Source: Terriglobia bacterium (lineage in GTDB: Bacteria; Acidobacteriota; Terriglobia; Acidiferrales; UBA7541). From it: a stretch of DNA of 64,000 nucleotides. Both the position numbers and the translations under genes were made by a program. The stretch is taken from the NCBI GenBank assembly GCA_020072785.1, contig JAIQGG010000002.1, forward strand, positions 558,001 to 622,000, given 5' to 3'. Below the pieces are notes generated by a model. It searched no databases and was not told the origin of the DNA. It saw nothing but the letters and a program-made list of their open reading frames with translations. The first letter of the stretch is position 1; every line of letters starts with the position of its first letter. Positions 36,186 through 44,348 of this stretch are shown here, in pieces.

Positions 36186-36800
36186 ATGGCAGGGCAGGAC
36201 CTCCAACGCCGTGAAATCTTGCGCATCCTGGCTATAGCTGCGGTCGCGTCACACTATCCCGGGTTCACGAAATGGGTGTTTGCCTGCGCCCACCCGGGGG
36301 CGGCGGGCACACAGAAGATCAAGCCGGCGAAGTACACGCCACAGTTCTGCTCCGCGCAGGAGTACGCCCTGGTCGAGCGTCTAACGGAGCTGATCATTCC
36401 GAGTGATGAGAGGCCAGGAGCGCGCGAGGCCGGCGTGGCCGAATTTGTGGACTTCATGGTGGCATATGACCGCGAAAGGCAATACAAGTTCCGCACCGGA
36501 ATCACGTGGCTGAATGCGCATTCGGAGCGGCTGCGGGGTCAACCGTTTGTGGAGCTTTCTGAGGAACAGCAAGTGTCAATTCTTGAACCGCTCGCGTACA
36601 AGGCAAAGTACCGGGAGAGGGAGGAAGATGGGCGTGAGTTTTTTAGCAGCATCAAGGAGCTGACGGCGATGGGTTTCTATAGTAGCGAAATCGGGTACAA
36701 AGAACTGGACAATCCCGCGCTGAAGTTCTACCAGATATCTCCGGCGTGCCCGCATACGGACGATCCGGAGCACAAACATCTTCCACCTCCGAAATGGTGA
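36186..36800 (+). CDS. Gluconate 2-dehydrogenase subunit 3-family protein (small subunit of FAD sugar dehydrogenase)
   Basis: A 204-residue protein with a Tat-like or uncleaved N-terminal segment (RREILRILAIAAVASHYPG), then the subunit-3 domain from about residue 55 (EYALVERLTELIIPSDERPGAREAGVAEFVDFMV). This family is the hitchhiker or small subunit of periplasmic FAD sugar dehydrogenases. It is followed after 6 bp by the GMC catalytic subunit, its expected partner. Confidence 0.87.
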   Translation: MAGQDLQRREILRILAIAAVASHYPGFTKWVFACAHPGAAGTQKIKPAKYTPQFCSAQEYALVERLTELIIPSDERPGAREAGVAEFVDFMVAYDRERQYKFRTGITWLNAHSERLRGQPFVELSEEQQVSILEPLAYKAKYREREEDGREFFSSIKELTAMGFYSSEIGYKELDNPALKFYQISPACPHTDDPEHKHLPPPKW

Positions 36801-36806
36801 ACCGGC

Positions 36807-38483
36807 ATGCCGAATCAACTGTATGACGTGATCGTGGTTGGAACAGGGGCTGGCGGCGGCATGGCGATCAAGACGCTGTGCGAAGCAGGCCTGAAGGTCT
36901 GTGCCCTGAATGCTGGACGGAGACTCGATCCGCAGAAGGACTTCCGCAATCACCGCATGCCCTGGGAGATGAAGTTCCGCGGGTTCGGCAATCCCGACAA
37001 GCGGTCTGATGACCCCGGGTTCGTGGACGCCGAGTGGGGGGAAGGTGTCTGGGAACACGAAATTACTTTCACCACGGCTCCGGGGACAGTGTGGATGTGG
37101 CCAAGGTGTTTCGCCGTCGGTGGAAAGACAAACTTCTGGGGAAGGTCGTCGGCGCGGTTCGGCGATATCGATTTCCGTGCAGCGTCGCTCGATGGGTACG
37201 ACGTGGACTGGCCGGTTACGTATGAGGAGATTGCTCCTTATTATAGCCGTGTGGAGCGGATGATCGGCGTGTCCAGCACAGTGCAGAACCGGCCCAGCAA
37301 CCCCGATGGCGAGTACCTGCCGCCGTTCAACTTTCGCTGCTTGGATCACATTCTTCAAAAGGGCGCGGAAAAGATCGGAGTGCCGTACCTGCCGGACCGC
37401 ATCGCACAGCTCACGGAAGATCATGACGAACATCCGCAGTGCCACTTCTGCGGGGCGTGCACCTTTGGATGCGATACCGGCTCGTTCTTCTCCACGCCCT
37501 GGCGCTTTCTGCCGAAGGCTGAGGCGACCAAGAATCTCGAACTGCGGACGAATGCGCTGGCAAGAAACATTCTCGTGGATGAGAACGGAATGGCCAAGGG
37601 CGTGGCGTACATCGACCGCAAAACGAAGCAGGAAGTCGAGGTCTACGGCCGAGCAGTCATCGTGGCCGCGTCCTGCATTGAATCCACGCGCATTATGCTT
37701 AATTCGAAATCACGTCAATGGCCGAACGGCATAGCTAACTCGAGCCGCCAGTTGGGACGAAACCTCTGCGACCATCTCTATGGAGAGTCAGCGCGCGGCT
37801 ATTTGCCGCAATTGCTGGGGCAACCGAGCTTCCCGGACAGCGTCGGCGACAACACCGTGGTGTGGATGCCGCGCTGGCAGAACCTGAAGAATCCGCGGGA
37901 AGAAAAGTTTATTCGTGGGTATTCAGTGTACCCCGGGGGTGGTTGCACGGAATTTCCGTGGTACGCAATCCAAGCGGAGGGATTCGGTTTAGGGTACAAG
38001 CGCGAAGTCAAACGACGGTATCCCACTCCTGTGAGTTTCACCATTCAGGCGCCGACACTGCGGACAGATACCAACTACGTGGACATCGATCCCGAAGTAA
38101 AGGATGCCTATGGAATTCCCGTTGCACGCATTCATTTCCAATGGGATGAAAATGTTCTGAAAATGTGGGAGCATTCAAAAGAAGTATGCGCGGAGGTAAT
38201 TCGGTCGGCTGGAGGAGTGTACGAGGGATCGGCGAGCGAGCCCCACATTCCCGGCTGGAGCTTGCATGAGACCGGAACTTGCCGGATGGGCAACGATCCA
38301 AAGGGCGCTGTGACCAACCGCTTTGGGCAGACTCACGACGTGTCCAATCTCTATGTGTGCGACGCGAGCGTATTTCTGAACTGTACGGACAAAACGACCA
38401 CGATCAGCATAATGGCGTTTACGCTGCGAACGTGCGACCACCTGATCGAAAACTTTCGCCGGGGAGCGCACAAACGCACCTGA
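36807..38483 (+). CDS. GMC-family FAD sugar dehydrogenase (glycoside 3-dehydrogenase-like) with Fe-S cysteine motif
   Basis: A 558-residue flavoprotein. The FAD Rossmann motif GTGAGGG is at residues 12-18. A cysteine cluster QCHFCGACTFGCDTG (near 210) matches the 3Fe-4S motif of gluconate 2-dehydrogenase and bacterial FAD-glucose dehydrogenase large subunits. The C-terminal catalytic histidine region is LHETGTCRMG, followed by VCDASVFLNC. No signal peptide is present; co-export with the Tat-type small subunit is expected. Neighbouring DUF1080 and Gfo/Idh genes favour oxidation of glycosides at C3. It would donate electrons to a cytochrome or quinone not encoded here. Confidence 0.88.
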   Translation: MPNQLYDVIVVGTGAGGGMAIKTLCEAGLKVCALNAGRRLDPQKDFRNHRMPWEMKFRGFGNPDKRSDDPGFVDAEWGEGVWEHEITFTTAPGTVWMWPRCFAVGGKTNFWGRSSARFGDIDFRAASLDGYDVDWPVTYEEIAPYYSRVERMIGVSSTVQNRPSNPDGEYLPPFNFRCLDHILQKGAEKIGVPYLPDRIAQLTEDHDEHPQCHFCGACTFGCDTGSFFSTPWRFLPKAEATKNLELRTNALARNILVDENGMAKGVAYIDRKTKQEVEVYGRAVIVAASCIESTRIMLNSKSRQWPNGIANSSRQLGRNLCDHLYGESARGYLPQLLGQPSFPDSVGDNTVVWMPRWQNLKNPREEKFIRGYSVYPGGGCTEFPWYAIQAEGFGLGYKREVKRRYPTPVSFTIQAPTLRTDTNYVDIDPEVKDAYGIPVARIHFQWDENVLKMWEHSKEVCAEVIRSAGGVYEGSASEPHIPGWSLHETGTCRMGNDPKGAVTNRFGQTHDVSNLYVCDASVFLNCTDKTTTISIMAFTLRTCDHLIENFRRGAHKRT

Positions 38484-39292
38484 GTCAAGATTCTCCGATC
38501 TGCTCAAGACTGGAGTGAGTGGTACCGACCGATGCGAAAACTACTCGCAGTAGTCTTCCTTGACCCCATGCTGGTTTGGCGACCGCATAAAGGTCGTGAT
38601 TGGGCGCAATTTTCTTCAAAGCAACCGCGCTCGGTCAAAAATGCGCGGGTGGCCCAGCGTTTGGAATCGCTCTCCGCCACAACGCTCTGTCCACTTGAAC
38701 GGATGACGGCGCACTCGCTCGGCACTGGGCTGCCAGTTCTGCGAAACGGTCCAGAAGTCCCGTTGTGGGAAATGCAAGATTCACTTGGCTACCAGCAGAT
38801 AGGTTCTCGATAACGCGCTCCTGTTTACAAATCCCGTCCGATCACCATGCGTTCAGAAAACCCTAGAGCGGGGCGGCTTGGAAATGATTGAAATTCCAGG
38901 TCGAGGTAGAAGGCTTTTCAGGGTTCGGAATACATGTGATTTTCAAACAGCTCAACTGCCGAGTACGCCGTAATCCGATTGGAACCGAGCCGGGGGCGCA
39001 GCCGGTCACCCTCACTTCCCAGACTCGGACTTCTGGCTCGCTTCGCGGCATTCATATCTACGAGTAGCCTTTTATACGTCAACTTGCCGCGGTACTTGAG
39101 GTGGTTAGTCCTCATAAACCAGGAAAATATCTATGAGCCACGCGGATTTGCCAGTTTCGAGGAACTCAGGATAATCGAACCCACCAGGAAGTATACGACC
39201 GCGAACGCGCAAAGAACTCGAAACCGTTCGTCCATGGGCAGAGAAGCAGCGCGAGAAGTGCCTGCGGCGGAATCTTGTTGCGAGAAAAGCGG
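38484..39292. other. Gene-poor stretch
   Basis: 809 bp between convergent genes with no convincing coding region, tRNA or repeat. A 93-codon frame (38532-38813) has no ribosome site or recognisable domain. The stretch may be decayed island DNA. Confidence 0.4.
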
Positions 39293-40468
39293 CTAGCTGT
39301 GCGATGGGGACTCCCGTGAGGTGGACGGCCCCATCGAGCCGCCACCGCGCACCCATGAGGGTAGTGCGGCGATTTGGCGTTGATGGCGAGCTATAGTCAG
39401 CCAGGTTTCCGGCGGGATGCCCACGAATGCACTGACGACCTGCGGATCGAACAAGCGTCCTGACGCGTGGCGGATCACACTGAGTCCTGCCTCGAAAGAA
39501 AGGGCGCGACGATAAGGCCGGTCGGAAGTGATTGCGTCGAAGGTATCCGCGATGGCGAAGATTCTGGCACTAACGGGAATGTGTTCCACCTTTAGGCCCC
39601 GTGGATAGCCACTGCCGTCGCATCGCTCATGGTGATTCAGGATGAGCTCTGCTGCAGCAACGAGAAAAGGGATTTGCTTGACCAGATCATATCCCGTCAT
39701 CACGTGCTTCTGCATGATTTTTCGCTCTTCCGGGGTGAGGGGTCCTGGTTTGAGAAGAATGCCATCGGGGATCGCGAGTTTTCCGATGTCGTGAAGGTAG
39801 GCTCCCATCGCGATATTTCTGAGTTCCAGGTCGGAAAGGCTCAAGGTTTTGGCAATTTCGAGAGAATAACGGCATACGCGCCGTGAGTGGCCCTCGGTTG
39901 AGGCATCGCGGAGATCAATGGCTGCGCCGAGCGCTCCCAGCGTGTCCTCATAGCTGCGCTCGATCTGTTGGGTACGTTCGGTGACTATCTCTTCCAGGTG
40001 ATGGCGATAGCCTTCGACTTCTTGTTCCAGACGCTTTTTTTGCAGGGCGCGCTTGAGACTGGCGATGACCACTTCCTCTTGGAGGGGTTTTACGAGGTAG
40101 TCGTCGGCTCCCAACTTCATCGCCTGTATGCCCATCCGCACATCATCCACTCCGGTGGTGACCAGTAAAGCCAGGTAGGAATACTGACGGCGAACCGCAG
40201 CCAGAAGCTCCATGCCGGTCATCCCGGGCATGTTGAGGTCCGAGATCACAGCGTCTGGTTTCTCCCTCTGCAAGAGACCGAGCGCTGCTTCACCACTCGA
40301 CGCCGTTCCACAGGCAAAACCGGCCGCCGACAACAAGGTGGCCAAGAGCTTACAGGCTGCGGGTTCATCATCAACGATCAGGACACGCTCGGCTGGGCAA
40401 TGATCCAAGGTGGCTTTGTTCGTTGCGTTTTCCGGTCCCGGGGCCATAACTTCGTCAAGGGTGGTCAT
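39293..40468 (-). CDS. HD-GYP response regulator (cyclic-di-GMP phosphodiesterase)
   Basis: A 391-residue protein. The receiver domain (about 28-145) has DD33-34 and phospho-acceptor Asp77 in AVISDLNMPG. A coiled linker (about 150-185) leads to an HD-GYP domain with intact EGHSRRV, HDIGKL, HHERCDGSGYP and FDAITSDRPYR motifs, so it should hydrolyse cyclic-di-GMP. The start is ATG 40468, with GGAGG nine bases upstream; the longer ATG 40483 overlaps that site. It diverges from the TonB-YfiR-CHASE8 kinase genes and is a candidate output for that kinase. Confidence 0.88.
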   Translation of the reverse strand: MTTLDEVMAPGPENATNKATLDHCPAERVLIVDDEPAACKLLATLLSAAGFACGTASSGEAALGLLQREKPDAVISDLNMPGMTGMELLAAVRRQYSYLALLVTTGVDDVRMGIQAMKLGADDYLVKPLQEEVVIASLKRALQKKRLEQEVEGYRHHLEEIVTERTQQIERSYEDTLGALGAAIDLRDASTEGHSRRVCRYSLEIAKTLSLSDLELRNIAMGAYLHDIGKLAIPDGILLKPGPLTPEERKIMQKHVMTGYDLVKQIPFLVAAAELILNHHERCDGSGYPRGLKVEHIPVSARIFAIADTFDAITSDRPYRRALSFEAGLSVIRHASGRLFDPQVVSAFVGIPPETWLTIARHQRQIAALPSWVRGGGSMGPSTSRESPSHS

Positions 40469-41393
40469 GCGCGCGACCTCCAATTTGTGGGAAAAGGGCG
40501 AGGGACTGTGCTGGGCGCAAGTGTTCGGAACGGGATGTCAGAACTACTGCCAGCAACGGCAAAGCAGCGATCCCGAAGAAGGCCATAGGCCGAAGTGCAG
40601 AAGACATACTTGTGGGGAGATGGAGCAATTCTCAAACCACGGGTGTGCTTGTAAAGTGTTCAGAATCAGAGGAAGCTTTGGAGGGGATGTTTCGATCTGG
40701 TTCAGTCAAGCAGACTTGGAACAACCTCAGAGTTCGAGGAAACTCTGATAGACCTCTTGATCGCTCTGGATCGCAGTAAATACGTCCTTTTCGCGATTAC
40801 GCGCGCCAGCGCCAAAATCGCAGCGATTCCCTAGATCAAATTTGAGAGGGCCGGGCCGAAAAGCCGTCGAACATGGTGGGCTTGGCCCAAACGCATCAGT
40901 ATGGACAGGAACTGTATGCTTTGTGTGTGAAGCCATCATTGAAGCCCCGCGTGTACTACGCATCGCAGCGGGAGTTCGTGTCCCGCTGCAGCGAATTGTC
41001 TCCGCCACGTGGAGGCGCTCGCTTCGCTTGCTTCTCGAACGCGCTCAGTGGTCACAAGATCTTAAATTCCCAGTATCAGCGAAAACCTATTATAGCGGTT
41101 CAGGTCTCTCCAAACGTTAAGTTTATAATCCGTAATAACCATCGGCCAGAGAAAGGATTGCAGCTCAAGATGGGCGAATCGATGACACTCACACGCTCTC
41201 ACCGATCCGAGCATGAGGTGGCAGACAGAGTTCGATTCAGGCACACATGGGCGGATTCGGAACAGTCATTAAGGGGTGACTCCGTCATCTCGTGTTGAAC
41301 CCAGTTAAATTCTTGATTTTACAGCTCAAATTAGCCGCTCCGGAGTGCACTTCGGGCATTTGCGTGCCCAGATACGAGGGCGGAGCAATCGTC
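40469..41393. other. Long non-coding region upstream of receptor gene, with hairpin
   Basis: 925 bp without a credible gene. GCAGCGGGA and TCCCGCTGC (40965-40973 and 40981-40989) form a perfect 9-bp stem with a 7-base loop and no U tract. GGAG at 41382-41385 is the ribosome site for the receptor. Composition is more AT-rich than the flanking blocks. Promoters for both divergent units should lie here. Confidence 0.4.
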
Positions 41394-43541
41394 ATGATGT
41401 GCATCAGGAACCAAAGAACTAGCAGGCGGAGGGTGGACCCCGTTCGAGTATCTGACTCAAGGGACCAGAGCCGCATCGCTGTCGGGGCTCCCCATCGCTC
41501 CGAAAGCCGACTTTCGCGGCGAATCCGCGCAGCCTACTGGCTTCTCTCGCTCGTGATGCTCTGTGCTGGCTCAGTCGCGGCGCAGAAATCAGGCCAAGTC
41601 GACCTGGGCGGACTGAGCATCGAAGATCTTGCGAAGTTGAAGGTGGAGTCGGTTTACGGTGCTTCTAAGTTTCTCGAGAAGGCTGCGGATGCGCCCGCCT
41701 CGATAACCGTGGTCACGGCCGAGGAGATCCAGAAACACGGGTATCGGACCCTGGCAGACGTGCTGCGGAGCGTTCGCGGCTTCTACGTGATTAACGACCG
41801 CAATTACAGCTATGTAGGGGTACGCGGATTGTCAATGCCAGGGGATTACAACGCGCGCATTCTCTTCCTACTTGATGGCCATCGGGTAAACGACAATATT
41901 TTCGATGGAGCTTATGTAGGTACAGAATTCCCGGTCGATGTCGATCTGATTGAGCGCATTGAGATCATTCGGGGACCTAATTCCTCGGTTTATGGCACGG
42001 GAGCATTTGTCGCGGTCATCAACGTGATCACAATGCGAGGCCGCGATTTGAACGCCATCGAACTTTCTACCGAAGCCGGAAGCTGGAATTCCTACAAAGG
42101 CCGAGTGAGTTACGGCGGCCGTTTTGACAACGGCCTTGAAACGCTCCTCTCCGGCTCTTTCGTCAACAGCCAAGGGCACAGACGACTCTTCTTTCCGGAA
42201 TTTGACAGCCCTACCACCAACAACGGGATTGCTGAAAACGCCGACGGAGACAAGTCCTACAACATGTTTGCTGACATCATCTACCGGGATTTCAACATCC
42301 ATGTCGTTCAAGTCTCTCGCACCAAGCACATTCCGACCGCCTCATTCGGCACCGTTTTCAACGATTCACGGACCCGAACCACAGATGCCCGTACTTATGT
42401 CGATCTCCAGTACCACCACACGTTTGGATCATGGGAGACGCTGGGACGGGCCTCCTACGATTGGTACGACTATCACGGAATCTACATTTACGACTATGCG
42501 GGCAAAGGCATCCCGCCGTACACGGAGAACTACGACGCTGCCAGCGGAAGCTGGTGGGATTTTCAGGGCGATGCTTCCAGAGTCTTTTTCAAACGACATA
42601 AGGTCACGCTCGGCACCGAACTCCGCCAGGATATTCAGCAGCAGCAGGTGAACTACGATATCCAGCCTTATTATCTCTACCTTGACGATCACCGTTCTGC
42701 CCGGGTCTGGGCATTGTATTTTCAGGACAAGTACTCCATTCGCAAGAACCTGGCCTTGGTGGCGGGCCTGCGCAGCGACTGGCATCAAAAATTTGAAAAC
42801 ACACTGAGTCCACGAGTAGGTCTACTCTTTACGCCAAAGCCGAACACGGACGTCAAGGCGAGCTACAGCTGGGCGTTCCGTGCACCTAACAACTATGAAA
42901 GCTTCTATGCCGGCAACAAGAGCAATACACCAAACCCTTCATTGAAACCGGAGAGGATTCGCAGCTGGGAATTGGGCGTCGAGCATCGGTTCGGGAAGAC
43001 GTATTACGTGTCGGGTGCGGGCTTTTTGAATCGGATTGACGATCTGATCGAGCAGGAAGAGGACCTAGTCACAGACCGCCCTGTCTATACGAATTCAGCC
43101 CCAGTGCAAACGAAGGGAATCGAAGTCGAGCTGGGAGCAAAATGGCCGGGCGGTCTGGAAGGTGCAATATCGCATTCCTTACAAGACTCGCGGAACGTAG
43201 TGACCGGAGACGTGCTGACTAATTCTCCGAAGCAATTGGCCAAGGTGAATCTCAGCGTTCCTCTGGTGAAGAAGAAGCTCTTTGCCAGCGTCGATGCCCA
43301 ATACGTGAGCCGGAGAAGAACGATCGCGCAAACAGAATTGGGCGGCTTCTTCATCATAAACCTGACCTTTTTCACCCGCAAAATAACGGAGAAGTTCGAC
43401 TTTTCCGGCGGTTTCTACAATCTTCTTGATAAGCGGTACGCCGACTCGGGGGGCCTCGAACATGTGCAAACCTCGATTCCTCAAGACGGGCGAAGCTTTC
43501 GGATAAAACTGACCTATCGGCCTCATTTGCGTACGAAATAG
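41394..43541 (+). CDS. TonB-dependent outer-membrane receptor of a signalling locus
   Basis: A 715-residue receptor. After a long basic leader and signal segment (YWLLSLVMLCAGSVAAQ) a short N-terminal region carries LGGLSIEDLAKLKVESVYGASKF, a conserved motif of receptors paired with signalling proteins. The plug (PASITVVTAEEIQKHGYRTLADVLRSVRG) and barrel follow, ending RIKLTYRPHLRTK. ATG 41394 is chosen because GGAG lies eight bases upstream; an earlier GTG at 41292 has no site. It lies 21 bp before yfiR-like and the hybrid kinase, suggesting signal input or an outer-membrane anchor rather than simple nutrient uptake. Confidence 0.88.
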   Translation: MMCIRNQRTSRRRVDPVRVSDSRDQSRIAVGAPHRSESRLSRRIRAAYWLLSLVMLCAGSVAAQKSGQVDLGGLSIEDLAKLKVESVYGASKFLEKAADAPASITVVTAEEIQKHGYRTLADVLRSVRGFYVINDRNYSYVGVRGLSMPGDYNARILFLLDGHRVNDNIFDGAYVGTEFPVDVDLIERIEIIRGPNSSVYGTGAFVAVINVITMRGRDLNAIELSTEAGSWNSYKGRVSYGGRFDNGLETLLSGSFVNSQGHRRLFFPEFDSPTTNNGIAENADGDKSYNMFADIIYRDFNIHVVQVSRTKHIPTASFGTVFNDSRTRTTDARTYVDLQYHHTFGSWETLGRASYDWYDYHGIYIYDYAGKGIPPYTENYDAASGSWWDFQGDASRVFFKRHKVTLGTELRQDIQQQQVNYDIQPYYLYLDDHRSARVWALYFQDKYSIRKNLALVAGLRSDWHQKFENTLSPRVGLLFTPKPNTDVKASYSWAFRAPNNYESFYAGNKSNTPNPSLKPERIRSWELGVEHRFGKTYYVSGAGFLNRIDDLIEQEEDLVTDRPVYTNSAPVQTKGIEVELGAKWPGGLEGAISHSLQDSRNVVTGDVLTNSPKQLAKVNLSVPLVKKKLFASVDAQYVSRRRTIAQTELGGFFIINLTFFTRKITEKFDFSGGFYNLLDKRYADSGGLEHVQTSIPQDGRSFRIKLTYRPHLRTK

Positions 43542-43562
43542 GAACGGAAAAATATCAGCCAC

Positions 43563-44348
43563 GTGAGCAAAATGCAGCAGCAAAGCAACCCAGTGAACAA
43601 GCCGCGCGCACGGCCAGCGGGCAAACTTCCTGCCCGCCCGATACGTGGACTGCTCCGCGTGCCCCTGGTTTTCTGCCTGCTTCTGGTGCAGGTCATGGCT
43701 CCCAGGATGGCCGCCGGCCAGGGGGACTACGCGGGTGAGTACGAATTGAAAGCTGCTATGCTCTATAATCTAATGCGCTTCGTTGAATGGCCACCCTCGG
43801 CCTACCTCGATCCGCAAGCCCCGATCCTTCTGTGCATCCTTGGGAGAGATCCATTCGGAAGCTCTTTGACATCCATAGTCTCCAAACAAACCCTTAACGG
43901 CAGGCCTGTGCTGATTCGCCACCCTCAAAATGGCAAGGAAGTCCGGGGTTGCCACGTCCTCTACATCAGCTCTTCCGAGAGGAAAACCACCGCTCAGATC
44001 TTCTCAACTCTGAAAGGATCCAGCGTCCTCACGGTCGGAGAGATGACGCAGTTCGCTGCGCATGGCGGCATGATTCAATTCTCCCTGGAAGATCAACAGG
44101 TGCGCTTCGATATCAACCTGAATGCGGCCTCCCAGGCGAAGCTCAAGATCAGCTCAAGGCTGCTGGTGCTGGCGCGAATCATCAAAGACCAAGGGCATGA
44201 TCCCGATGGCACGGGAGAACTCGCGGCTGCCGCGCCAGTGGCAATGGCAAGCGCCTTCTTCCCGCCATCCGCCGGGCCGGAACATGGGGCAGGTGGCGAG
44301 ACGTTCGCGAACACTGCAGGTAAGACGCCCGGGAGCCAACAAAAATGA
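43563..44348 (+). CDS. YfiR-family periplasmic protein (DUF4154)
   Basis: A 261-residue protein with a signal segment (LLRVPLVFCLLLVQVMAP). The YfiR domain runs from about residue 60 to 205 (EYELKAAMLYNLMRFVEWP, PILLCILGRDPFG, GCHVLYISSSE, VLTVGEMTQFAAHGGMIQF, FDINLNAASQAKLKISSRLLVLARII). In Pseudomonas, YfiR represses the CHASE8 domain of the diguanylate cyclase YfiN. Here the adjacent CHASE8 protein is a histidine kinase. Its stop overlaps the kinase ATG (ATGA). The start is GTG 43563; ATG 43572 is possible. Confidence 0.88.
   Translation: MSKMQQQSNPVNKPRARPAGKLPARPIRGLLRVPLVFCLLLVQVMAPRMAAGQGDYAGEYELKAAMLYNLMRFVEWPPSAYLDPQAPILLCILGRDPFGSSLTSIVSKQTLNGRPVLIRHPQNGKEVRGCHVLYISSSERKTTAQIFSTLKGSSVLTVGEMTQFAAHGGMIQFSLEDQQVRFDINLNAASQAKLKISSRLLVLARIIKDQGHDPDGTGELAAAAPVAMASAFFPPSAGPEHGAGGETFANTAGKTPGSQQK

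Noticed and set aside
38532-38813. A 93-codon plus-strand frame in the gene-poor stretch after the GMC gene
   Set aside because: No ribosome site, no domain and composition unlike the neighbouring genes.
40965-40989. The T-arm-like hairpin (loop GTTCGTG) considered as a tRNA
   Set aside because: No acceptor, D or anticodon stems can be drawn around it, and the loop does not match the T-loop consensus.
41292-41393. A longer N-terminus for the signalling TonB receptor starting at GTG 41292
   Set aside because: The extra 34 residues have no ribosome site and push the signal peptide further from the start; ATG 41394 has GGAG at good spacing.
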